Source of the DNA: an uncultured Flavobacteriaceae bacterium
GTDB lineage: Bacteria; Bacteroidota; Bacteroidia; Flavobacteriales; Flavobacteriaceae
Direction of reading: 5' to 3'
DNA length: 12,927 nt
Assembly (NCBI GenBank): GCA_937901915.1
Contig: CALGUD010000033.1
Coordinates: forward strand, 1-12,927
The translations under genes and the position numbers were made by a program. Positions within the stretch are counted from its first letter, which is position 1. Each line of letters starts with the position of its first letter. This document shows positions 1 to 5,770 of the stretch, piece by piece. The notes below the pieces were generated by a model. The model was given only the letters and a program-made list of their open reading frames with translations, had not been told where the DNA came from and did not search any database.

Positions 1-1
1 G

Positions 2-691
2 TATACTTCAGATTTTAAGTCAGAGAAAACTTCGCATTATATTCTTAATTACCAGTTAAACAAAGAGGGTCTAACCTTCAGGGCAGAGGCTTATTATAAG
101 AAATATGATAATCTTATCAAGTATGATACAGAGTTGGCACGGTTTGATTCTAACTATACAAATAACGGATATGTACATGCAACGGGTCTCGATATATTCT
201 GGAGGGATAATAAAAACATAAAAAATATAGATTATTGGTTGAGTTATTCATACCTGAATACGGAAAGGGATTATAGAAACTATCCAGTAAAGGCTACCCC
301 TGGTTTTGCCCCTGAACATAATTTATCTGTAGTTGGGAAGTATTGGGTTAATGATTGGAAAAGCCAGATAGGGCTCAGTTATACATTTGCTTCAGGCAGA
401 ACATTTACAAACCCCAATGCTGAAGGTTTTTTAAATGATAAGACTAAGTCGTATAACAGCATCAGTGTAAACTGGGCTTATCTTATCAGTCCGCAAAAAA
501 TATTATATTTTTCAGTAAATAATGTTTTAGGCTCCAAAAATATATTTGGTTATGATTATGCAAATACTCCAAATGAGTCCGGGGTGTATAACAGGCAGGC
601 TATAAGGCCAAATGCAGACCAGTTTTTCTTTGTGGGCTTTTTCTGGACCATCAGTGATGACAAAAGCAGTAATCAGTTAGATAATTTATAG
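2..691 (+). CDS. TonB-dependent receptor / outer-membrane beta-barrel protein, C-terminal fragment
   Basis: The frame is open from the left edge (first full codon at base 2) to the TAG at 689-691, so about 229 C-terminal residues are visible and the N-terminus lies outside the window. The protein shows the alternating aromatic/polar pattern of outer-membrane beta-strands. Examples are RAEAYYKKYDNLI, a strand ending YVHATGLDIFW, and LISPQKILYFSVNNVLG, whose NNVLG turn is typical of the last barrel strands of TonB-dependent receptors. The final strand is FFFVGFFWTI, followed by a short polar tail ending NQLDNL. Such receptors import large substrates using TonB/ExbBD energy; the substrate cannot be told because plug and TonB box are absent. 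The last 19 bases overlap the convergent acetyltransferase gene. Its position before the DUF2141-to-LytTR cluster suggests it may belong to that module. The barrel call is fairly secure; the exact subfamily is not. Confidence 0.8.
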   Translation, partial: YTSDFKSEKTSHYILNYQLNKEGLTFRAEAYYKKYDNLIKYDTELARFDSNYTNNGYVHATGLDIFWRDNKNIKNIDYWLSYSYLNTERDYRNYPVKATPGFAPEHNLSVVGKYWVNDWKSQIGLSYTFASGRTFTNPNAEGFLNDKTKSYNSISVNWAYLISPQKILYFSVNNVLGSKNIFGYDYANTPNESGVYNRQAIRPNADQFFFVGFFWTISDDKSSNQLDNL

Positions 692-1173
692 TATCTGTCT
701 ATACAGTTATCCTCATCATTATAAAATTCTTTAATAAAATTAAATGTAGCATCCAGTATTTTTATGGATGCTGCATTGTCCTTATCAACATATGCTACTA
801 TTTCTTTTAACTTTAAAGTTTCAAAAGTGTATTTTATTAAACAATTGGTTATTTCCCTTCCATAGCCCTTACCCCAGCTGTCTTTTAATAAACGATATCC
901 GATTTCATGTTCTCCTTTTTCATTCTTTATCAGTGCACAGGTGCCTATAAATTGATCAGTTTCTTTTAAAACCGTAGCCCATACCCAAAAGATATTGGAC
1001 GATTTTTTGTAAAATTCAATAATGCGGTCTAAATCTTCTTTGTTTTCTTCCAAAGAAAATATTTTTCCGCCAACATAGCGCATTACCTGCTGATCGTTTT
1101 GCATTTTATGATAAAGCTCAAGGTCACTTGTTTTAAGTTCCCTGGCATATAGTCTCTTTGAGTCGAAAATCAT
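673..1173 (-). CDS. GNAT-family N-acetyltransferase (RimJ/RimL-like)
   Basis: A 166-residue cytoplasmic protein, normal length for a single-domain GNAT of the RimJ/RimL-like Acetyltransf_3 group, which transfers acetyl from acetyl-CoA to an amine. The N-terminus TKRL-like segment SKRLYARELKTSDLELYH (residues 5-22) matches the usual opening strand (L.LR.l...D). The acetyl-CoA pyrophosphate loop is WGKGYG at residues 100-105, preceded by the beta-4 strand EIGYRLL. The C-terminal DNAASIKIL (132-140) is the conserved asparagine/serine helix; the usual lysine-leucine-glycine that follows is replaced by DATFNF. The ATG at 1173 is the first in frame. The substrate is unknown. It is the only minus-strand gene between the TonB receptor and the DUF2141 operon, and its 3' end overlaps the receptor gene by 19 bases, with stop TGA at 675-673. 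Confidence 0.88.
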   Translation of the reverse strand: MIFDSKRLYARELKTSDLELYHKMQNDQQVMRYVGGKIFSLEENKEDLDRIIEFYKKSSNIFWVWATVLKETDQFIGTCALIKNEKGEHEIGYRLLKDSWGKGYGREITNCLIKYTFETLKLKEIVAYVDKDNAASIKILDATFNFIKEFYNDEDNCIDRYYKLSN

Positions 1174-1183
1174 GCTGTAAAGA

Positions 1184-1227
1184 TAAGGAATTGTAATATA
1201 GTGAATCAGTCATACAATTCATCCTTA
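1184..1227. repeat. Imperfect inverted repeat upstream of the acetyltransferase gene
   Basis: GAATTGTA (1188-1195) is matched by TACAATTC (1213-1220). The stem extends with TAAG (1184-1187) against CTTA (1224-1227) if three bases (1221-1223) bulge out, leaving a 17-base loop. It begins 11 bases upstream of the acetyltransferase ATG, so it would lie in that gene's leader or promoter. It could be an operator or a leader hairpin; nothing in the sequence decides between these. Confidence 0.45.
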
Positions 1228-1255
1228 AAAAACAACAATTCAGTCAATCATTTTT

Positions 1256-1270
1256 CCGCAGGGGTAAGGA
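1256..1270. promoter_or_regulatory. GC-rich islet in the promoter region of the DUF2141-LytTR operon
   Basis: CCGCAGGGGTAAGGA stands out in an otherwise very AT-rich divergent intergenic region. It lies about 40 bases upstream of the DUF2141 start. Between it and the gene is AAAAGATATTTG, a weak one-off resemblance to the Bacteroidota -7 element TAnnTTTG. The islet is a candidate operator for the operon, possibly for its own LytTR regulator, but no binding consensus can be confirmed from one copy. Confidence 0.25.
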
Positions 1271-1308
1271 TTAAAAGATATTTGAAGTGTAATTAAAAAA
1301 CTAAAGAA

Positions 1309-1722
1309 ATGAAAACACTAATTATTTTAATCACTTCAATTTTAAGCTTCACAGTAAGCGCACAGAGCACATCCACAATTGTGGTTAACATTTCAGGTTT
1401 TGAAAGTAATGAAGGGGAAGTCTATGTGGCACTTTACGATTCAGCTGACCCTTTTTTAAATAAACACGTAGAAGGGCAGGTAGGTGAACTATCTGATTTA
1501 AAGAGCACTGTAACTTTTGAAGGTATTGAAAACGGTACCTATGCTATTTCAGTATTTCATGATGAAAACGGAAACAAAAAGTTAGACACCGGTATGTTTG
1601 GTATTCCATCTGAACCAGTTGGAACATCCAATAATGCAACAGGCTTTTTTGGCCCGCCGGAATTTGAGGATGCCAAATTTGAAGCAGCAGGAGAAATAAT
1701 TGAATTAAACATTAACCTTTAA
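1309..1722 (+). CDS. Secreted DUF2141 domain protein
   Basis: A 137-residue protein with a clear signal peptide (MKTLIILITSILSFTVSAQ; basic start, hydrophobic core, cleavage after SA or SAQ around residues 18-19). The rest is one DUF2141 domain: the N-terminal strand STIVVNISGF, then GEVYVALYDSADPF, then YAISVFHDENGNKKLDTG, then GIPSEPVG..NNA and FGPPEFEDAKF, a run of motifs that recurs in this family. The fold is expected to be a small beta-sandwich in the periplasm or at the outer membrane; no biochemical role is established for the family. DENGNKKLD (85-93) has the spacing of a calcium-binding loop. It is the first gene of a tightly spaced plus-strand cluster, with only 10 bases to the next gene. 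The ATG at 1309 sits just before the signal peptide. Family call confident, function unknown. Confidence 0.9.
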   Translation: MKTLIILITSILSFTVSAQSTSTIVVNISGFESNEGEVYVALYDSADPFLNKHVEGQVGELSDLKSTVTFEGIENGTYAISVFHDENGNKKLDTGMFGIPSEPVGTSNNATGFFGPPEFEDAKFEAAGEIIELNINL

Positions 1723-1732
1723 ACCATAGATC

Positions 1733-2365
1733 ATGACAAGAATATTAATTTATTTACTAACCTTATTATTAGGGGTGCTTACCGCTACTGCCCAGGGTAA
1801 GTATGAGACAGGAATGGAAAAAGCCTTTGAACTGTGGGGTCAGGAAAAACCCTTTGAAGCCGCCAATATGTTTGAACGTATTTCAAAAGCAGAAACAGAA
1901 AACTGGATTCCACATTACTATGTGGCACACATAAATATTTCGTACAGTTTTGGTGAGCAAGACCAGGAGAAATTGACTTTACAGCTTAAAAAGGCTAAGG
2001 AAGAATTAGATATGGCTAAAGCAATATCACCGGATAACCCGGAGCTCATGGTCTTAGAAGCCTTATTGAATACAGTATGGATATCTTATGACGGAGCTAC
2101 TTATGGAATGACATTGGCCGGCCCTACATCGCAGATTTATAAAAAGGCTTATGAAATTGCTCCAAATAATCCACGGGTAGTTTATTGTAAGGCAGAATGG
2201 GAGATGGGTAGCGCCAAGTATTTTGGACAAGACACAAAACCATTTTGTCAGGACATTGAAAAGGCATTGGAACTTTTTGCTACCTTTAATGACGAAACAC
2301 CTTATTATCCGCGCTGGGGAAAAGACAGGGCAGAAGCGACACTGGCCGATTGCAATAAAGGATAA
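1733..2365 (+). CDS. Exported TPR-like repeat protein, function unknown
   Basis: A 210-residue protein with an N-terminal signal peptide (residues 1-21, hydrophobic LIYLLTLLLGVLTATA, then AQG at the likely cleavage site). The mature part is helical and carries TPR-like spacing: alanine-rich helix KAKEELDMAKAISPDNPEL (87-105) and AYEIAPNNPRVVYCKAEWEMGSA (139-161), each with the P-[DN]-N-P turn that ends a TPR helix pair. Three cysteines (152, 172, 207) remain in the exported part. TPR proteins usually bind peptides or partner proteins; the partner here is unknown. It lies 10 bases after the DUF2141 gene and 35 bases before the kinase start, so it is very probably co-transcribed and may act in the periplasmic input of the kinase pathway (inference). 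Not recognised as a named protein. Confidence 0.8.
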   Translation: MTRILIYLLTLLLGVLTATAQGKYETGMEKAFELWGQEKPFEAANMFERISKAETENWIPHYYVAHINISYSFGEQDQEKLTLQLKKAKEELDMAKAISPDNPELMVLEALLNTVWISYDGATYGMTLAGPTSQIYKKAYEIAPNNPRVVYCKAEWEMGSAKYFGQDTKPFCQDIEKALELFATFNDETPYYPRWGKDRAEATLADCNKG

Positions 2366-2400
2366 ATAAACCCGGCTACTTGTTAAAACTACTAAGAAGC

Positions 2401-3747
2401 ATGAAGAATTTTTTTAAAATATTATCTCTGGGAGTTATTGTAGGTATTATTATTATGGCCACACAACTCATTTTTATGGTAGCTTCGGGAAATGAGGTTT
2501 TATTTGACAGGGACCTTTTAAAAATTTTTTGGTATCATCAACTCTTTGCGGTGGTTTTAACTTTAGTCAATGCCTACTACTATGAGTATTTGAACAAGAG
2601 GATAGAATGGCATCGATATGGAAAATATAGAATTGTTATTGGAGCGGTTGGTGCCATCACTTTAACCATGTTGACCATTTTTTTGATTCGGGTTTTTATG
2701 ATGATAGGAATAGAAGGCAAAACCTGGGAGGAATTTGTTGCAGGGGAGAAAGCGTCATATTACTTATTTTCATTGCTTATTACCATTATAGTTTCCATTA
2801 CTTTTCATGCTATTTACTTTTACAAGGAACTGCAAAAAAATAAAGTAAAGGAGCAAAAAATAATTGCAGGTACAGCTACCGCTCAGTTTGACGCATTAAA
2901 GAACCAGTTAGATCCTCATTTTTTATTTAACAGTTTGAATGTTTTAACAAGTTTGATTGAAGAAAATCCGGACCAGGCACAAAAATTTACCACCTCATTG
3001 TCAAAAGTATACCGGTATGTACTTGAGCAAAAAAACAAAGAATTGGTGAGTGTAGATGAAGAGTTAAAGTTTGCCAAAACGTATGTAAGCCTTTTAAAAA
3101 ACAGATTTGAGAATAGTATCATTTTTGAAATACCTGAGCAATCTAAAAATCCTGAAGCTAAAGTAGTGCCCTTGTCACTACAGCTATTATTAGAGAATGC
3201 AGTTAAGCACAATATGGTCAATGAATCCAATCCGTTGCATATACGTATTTATGAAGAAGATGGAAGCCTGGTGGTTAAAAACAATCTTCAGCTTAAACAA
3301 GTAATAAATAAGAGTAGTGGAGTAGGATTGCTAAACATCAGGCAACGATATGACCTTTTAACCAACCGGAAGGTTGAGGTAGAAAAAACAGCAACAGAAT
3401 TTATAGTAAAATTACCAATGTTAACAAAACAAGCAACAGTTATGAGATCGCAAATTATAGATAACAACAACAAGTATGTAAGAGCACGTAAGCGCGTAGA
3501 AGACCTTAAAGAGTTTTATACCAGTTTAATAATGTACCCGATTGTAATACCTTTTTTAATATATATAAATTATACGACATCCTGGGGCTTTCAGTGGTTT
3601 TGGTTCCCTATGATAGGATGGGGTATAGGTTTACTGTTCCATGCTTACAAGGTATATTTTACCGATGGGATATTAGGCAGAAACTGGGAAGAAAGAAAGA
3701 TACGGCAGTATATGGAAGAAAACGACAATAGCACTCATTGGGAATAA
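2401..3747 (+). CDS. LytS/YehU-type membrane histidine kinase with a C-terminal 2TM domain
   Basis: Using the ATG at 2401 the protein has 448 residues; a TTG at 2380 would add seven, but the ATG opens directly onto the first membrane helix. Four N-terminal membrane helices fall near residues 8-28, 43-62, 78-101 and 120-141. The LytS-type His_kinase domain follows: phosphoacceptor H173 in LDPHFLFNSLN, N-box LLENAVKH (263-270, N266), and G-box SSGVGLLNIRQRY (305-317). It then has an added 2TM domain (about 358-440): RARKRVEDLKEFY, a helix at 375-391, GWGIG (406-410), H414, and the closing NWEERKIRQYMEE. This kinase class autophosphorylates on histidine and phosphorylates LytTR regulators; the LytTR gene at the end of the same cluster is the obvious partner. 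The C-terminal 2TM unit matches the free-standing 2TM proteins encoded just downstream. Kinase call is firm; ligand is unknown. Confidence 0.92.
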   Translation: MKNFFKILSLGVIVGIIIMATQLIFMVASGNEVLFDRDLLKIFWYHQLFAVVLTLVNAYYYEYLNKRIEWHRYGKYRIVIGAVGAITLTMLTIFLIRVFMMIGIEGKTWEEFVAGEKASYYLFSLLITIIVSITFHAIYFYKELQKNKVKEQKIIAGTATAQFDALKNQLDPHFLFNSLNVLTSLIEENPDQAQKFTTSLSKVYRYVLEQKNKELVSVDEELKFAKTYVSLLKNRFENSIIFEIPEQSKNPEAKVVPLSLQLLLENAVKHNMVNESNPLHIRIYEEDGSLVVKNNLQLKQVINKSSGVGLLNIRQRYDLLTNRKVEVEKTATEFIVKLPMLTKQATVMRSQIIDNNNKYVRARKRVEDLKEFYTSLIMYPIVIPFLIYINYTTSWGFQWFWFPMIGWGIGLLFHAYKVYFTDGILGRNWEERKIRQYMEENDNSTHWE

Positions 3748-3764
3748 ATGTAGAATTTTAAAAC

Positions 3765-4301
3765 ATGGAAAACGATAAAAACATAAGCATGCATATACAG
3801 GCAGAAAGGCAATTAAAGTATTTGAAAGGGTTTTACAACCATCTCTTCTGGTATTTTATAATTAACATTATAATTCTGGTAATGATTTATATGAATACAG
3901 AAATAAAAGAAGATTTTTGGAGGTTTGAAACATTCTGGCTTGCCTTAAGTTGGGGACTTGCTATACCTTTTTATGCCCTCTGGGTTTTTTGGAGAAAACC
4001 ACTTTATAAAAAGGTTTTAGATATTTTTAATTTAAGTGTAACAGAATCTGTTAACTGGCAGAAAGTCTTATTTTACGCTAATTTAACTGCTTATATTATT
4101 ATAATACCGCTATTAGTTTATATCAATTACAGGGTAAACCAATGGGAGCTGCCATGGTTTGTATTTTCAATGATAGGATGGGGTATAGGTATTATTTTTC
4201 ATGCTATGAAAACGTTTAATTGGAATCCTTTTTTTGGAAATGAGTGGGAAAAACGTAAGCTTAAACAGTTTTTAGAAGAAAAAAATAATATTAAAACTTG
4301 A
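3765..4301 (+). CDS. Double 2TM-domain membrane protein (four helices)
   Basis: A 178-residue protein made of two 2TM units in tandem. Unit 1 (about 13-83) has AERQLKYLKGFYNHLFWY, helices near 26-43 and 57-75, and an eroded end: the expected WGIG...H is SWGLAIPFYA and the closing W-E-x-R-K motif is missing. Unit 2 (about 97-173) lacks most of the amphipathic A-x-K-R start but has FYANLTAY, helices near 102-121 and 132-148, GWGIG (138-142), H146, and EWEKRKLKQFLEE. Unit 1 most resembles the protein at 4305-4607 and unit 2 the one at 4611-4913, so this looks like a fusion of two neighbouring 2TM genes. It follows the kinase by 17 bases and precedes the next gene by 3. The 2TM family has no known activity; a role in the membrane with the kinase is inferred from context. 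Confidence 0.85.
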   Translation: MENDKNISMHIQAERQLKYLKGFYNHLFWYFIINIIILVMIYMNTEIKEDFWRFETFWLALSWGLAIPFYALWVFWRKPLYKKVLDIFNLSVTESVNWQKVLFYANLTAYIIIIPLLVYINYRVNQWELPWFVFSMIGWGIGIIFHAMKTFNWNPFFGNEWEKRKLKQFLEEKNNIKT

Positions 4302-4304
4302 ATT

Positions 4305-4607
4305 ATGATAAATAAATTTGAGAAAGAAGATAAATACATTGAGGCGCAAAAGCGGTTAAAAGAGTTAAAAGGGTTTTATTATCACTTTTTTTGGTATTTG
4401 TTAGTAAACCTTGTTATAATAATAATGGTTTACATAAATGCAGATGATCAATATGATTTCTGGAATTTCGGCACCTTTTCTACTGCATTTTTCTGGGGCA
4501 TAGGTCTTGGTTTTCATGCTATAGGGGTTTATGGAAAAAGCGTATTCTTTAGCAAAGAATGGGAGAAGAGAAAAATAAAGGAATTTATGGATAAAGATAA
4601 ATTATAA
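4305..4607 (+). CDS. 2TM-domain membrane protein (type B)
   Basis: A 100-residue protein that is one complete 2TM domain (PF13239-type). An amphipathic charged start YIEAQKRLKELKGFYYH (11-27) is followed by helix 1 (about 28-45), a short loop with DFWNFGTF, helix 2 (about 57-75) containing FWGIG (63-67) and H71, and the closing EWEKRKIKEFM (85-95). Both ends are expected in the cytoplasm. Only 3 bases separate it from the genes on either side, so translation is probably coupled. It is closest in wording to the first half of the upstream 178-residue protein (both have LKGFY.H.FWY and DFW.F.TF). No enzymatic residues are evident. Family call is firm; function is unknown. Confidence 0.88.
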   Translation: MINKFEKEDKYIEAQKRLKELKGFYYHFFWYLLVNLVIIIMVYINADDQYDFWNFGTFSTAFFWGIGLGFHAIGVYGKSVFFSKEWEKRKIKEFMDKDKL

Positions 4608-4610
4608 AAA

Positions 4611-4913
4611 ATGAATGAATTTGAAGCTAATAAATATATAAAAGCAAAGCAAAGGGTAGAAGAAGAAAAGGGTTTTTATGGAAACTTAATTGCCTACTGT
4701 ATTGTTGTACCTTCTTTGTCTATCTTAAATTATTGGATTGACCAATGGGAGTTTCCATGGTTTCTTTTTTCGGCATTGGGATGGGGCATTGGGGTGTTTT
4801 TTCATGCGGTTAAAGTATTTAAATGGAACCCTATAATGGGAAAAGACTGGGAGAATCGCAAATTAAAACAATTTATGGAGGAAGAAGACAGGAAACAACG
4901 CAATTGGGAATGA
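4611..4913 (+). CDS. 2TM-domain membrane protein (type A)
   Basis: A 100-residue single 2TM domain. It has NKYIKAKQRVEEEKGFYGNL (7-26), helix 1 (about 24-41), the loop DQWEFPWF (44-51), helix 2 (about 51-68) with GWGIG (57-61) and H65, then NPIMGKDWENRKLKQFMEEE (72-91). It resembles the second half of the 178-residue protein (NQWELPWF, GWGIG, RKLKQF) and the C-terminal domain of the kinase. Both this protein and the kinase end in the dipeptide WE after the E-rich tail. It is separated from the previous 2TM gene by 3 bases and from the LytTR gene by 78. As with the other 2TM proteins, no activity is known; association with the kinase through like domains is an inference. Confidence 0.88.
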   Translation: MNEFEANKYIKAKQRVEEEKGFYGNLIAYCIVVPSLSILNYWIDQWEFPWFLFSALGWGIGVFFHAVKVFKWNPIMGKDWENRKLKQFMEEEDRKQRNWE

Positions 4914-4951
4914 TTACTTTTATTAGCATAACTAACCACAGAACATAAACC

Positions 4952-4983
4952 CAATAACCTAATAACTCAATAACCAGTAACCA
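4952..4983. repeat. Short degenerate TAAC-type direct repeats before the LytTR gene
   Basis: CAATAACC occurs at 4952 and again at 4968, 16 bases apart, with variant copies AATAACT (4961) and GTAACCA (4977) between and after. They fill the leader just before the LytTR start at 4992. They could be a regulator-binding direct repeat, since LytTR proteins bind spaced direct repeats, or an unstructured translation leader. Only the repetition is seen. Confidence 0.4.
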
Positions 4984-4991
4984 TATCAAAA

Positions 4992-5747
4992 ATGAATGTA
5001 ATAATTATAGAAGACGAAAAACCTTCCGCAAGAAGGTTAAACAGAATGCTTGATGCAATGGGCGTACAGGTACATACCATGCTTCATTCAGTAAAGGAAG
5101 CTATAGAATGGTTTCAGAGCAATAAGCACCCTGAACTTATTTTTTTAGATATTCAGTTGTCCGATGGACTTTCATTTGAAATTTTTGATGCAGTTGACAT
5201 AAAAAGCGCTATTATTTTTACTACAGCTTATGATGAATACGCCCTGCAGGCTTTTAAGTTGAATAGTATAGATTATTTATTAAAACCTATAGATGAAGAC
5301 GAATTGGTCATAGCAGTAAAAAAATATAAAAACCTAAAGCCTTCAACCCAAAACGTACAGCTTAATTTTGAGGACATTAAAAAATTGTTAGTCAACCCTA
5401 TTGAACGTGAATATAAAAAACGTTTTTCTGTAAAGGTAGGGCAACATTTAAAATTAATTTCTGTCTCTGATATAGAATGTTTTTATAGCGAAAATAAAGG
5501 GACTTATGCTTTTACGGTTGATGGACGGAATTATTTACTTGACGATACTTTAGATGCATTGGAAAATGAACTTTCCCCTGAAAAATTTTACAGGATAAGC
5601 CGTAAATTTTATATAAATATTGATGCTATAAAAGATATTATTGATTATACCAATTCCAGGCTCCAGATAAAACTGAACAGTTTTAAAGAACAGGAGATTA
5701 TTGTTAGCCGGGAAAGAGTAAAGGATTTTAAAGACTGGCTGGAGTAA
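4992..5747 (+). CDS. LytTR-family DNA-binding response regulator
   Basis: A 251-residue two-domain regulator. The receiver (1-115) has the acidic pair E7-D8, phosphoacceptor D53 in LIFLDIQLSDG, T77/T78 in FTTAYDEYALQAF, and K98 in DYLLKPI. The LytTR domain (about 141-250) starts KKRFSVKVGQHLKLI, continues IECFYSENKGTYAF, and has the DNA-contact-region signature FYRISRKFYINIDAI (199-213). Length and order are normal for the family. It is the last gene of the plus-strand cluster and is almost certainly phosphorylated by the LytS-type kinase four genes upstream. Its start ATG at 4992 follows a 78-base leader with short repeats that might be its own operator. Target genes cannot be read from the window; the cluster's own promoter and the TonB receptor are natural candidates. 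Confidence 0.94.
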   Translation: MNVIIIEDEKPSARRLNRMLDAMGVQVHTMLHSVKEAIEWFQSNKHPELIFLDIQLSDGLSFEIFDAVDIKSAIIFTTAYDEYALQAFKLNSIDYLLKPIDEDELVIAVKKYKNLKPSTQNVQLNFEDIKKLLVNPIEREYKKRFSVKVGQHLKLISVSDIECFYSENKGTYAFTVDGRNYLLDDTLDALENELSPEKFYRISRKFYINIDAIKDIIDYTNSRLQIKLNSFKEQEIIVSRERVKDFKDWLE

Positions 5748-5770
5748 GAGTTGCTTAAGAGTCTTTAAAA
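5726..5770. terminator. 11-bp inverted repeat across the convergent stop codons
   Basis: TTTTAAAGACT (5726-5736) and AGTCTTTAAAA (5760-5770) are perfect reverse complements separated by 23 bases, spanning both stop codons (TAA at 5745-5747 on +, TAA at 5757-5755 on -). The arms lie in coding sequence: both proteins spell Phe-Lys-Asp near their C-termini. It is well placed for a shared bidirectional terminator, but neither side has a clean run of T after the stem, so the function is tentative. Confidence 0.35.

Noticed and set aside
2380..2400. TTG start for the LytS-type kinase, adding seven residues
   Set aside because: The ATG at 2401 opens directly on the first membrane helix and keeps a normal gap from the previous gene; the added residues carry no signal.
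2916..3230. Open frame on the minus strand inside the kinase gene
   Set aside because: It is antisense to conserved His-box to N-box coding sequence and its translation resembles no protein family.
3765..4913. Small membrane protein genes as toxins or a phage-defence system
   Set aside because: All are recognisable 2TM-domain proteins with conserved charged tails in a two-component operon; no toxin, antitoxin or nuclease features are present.
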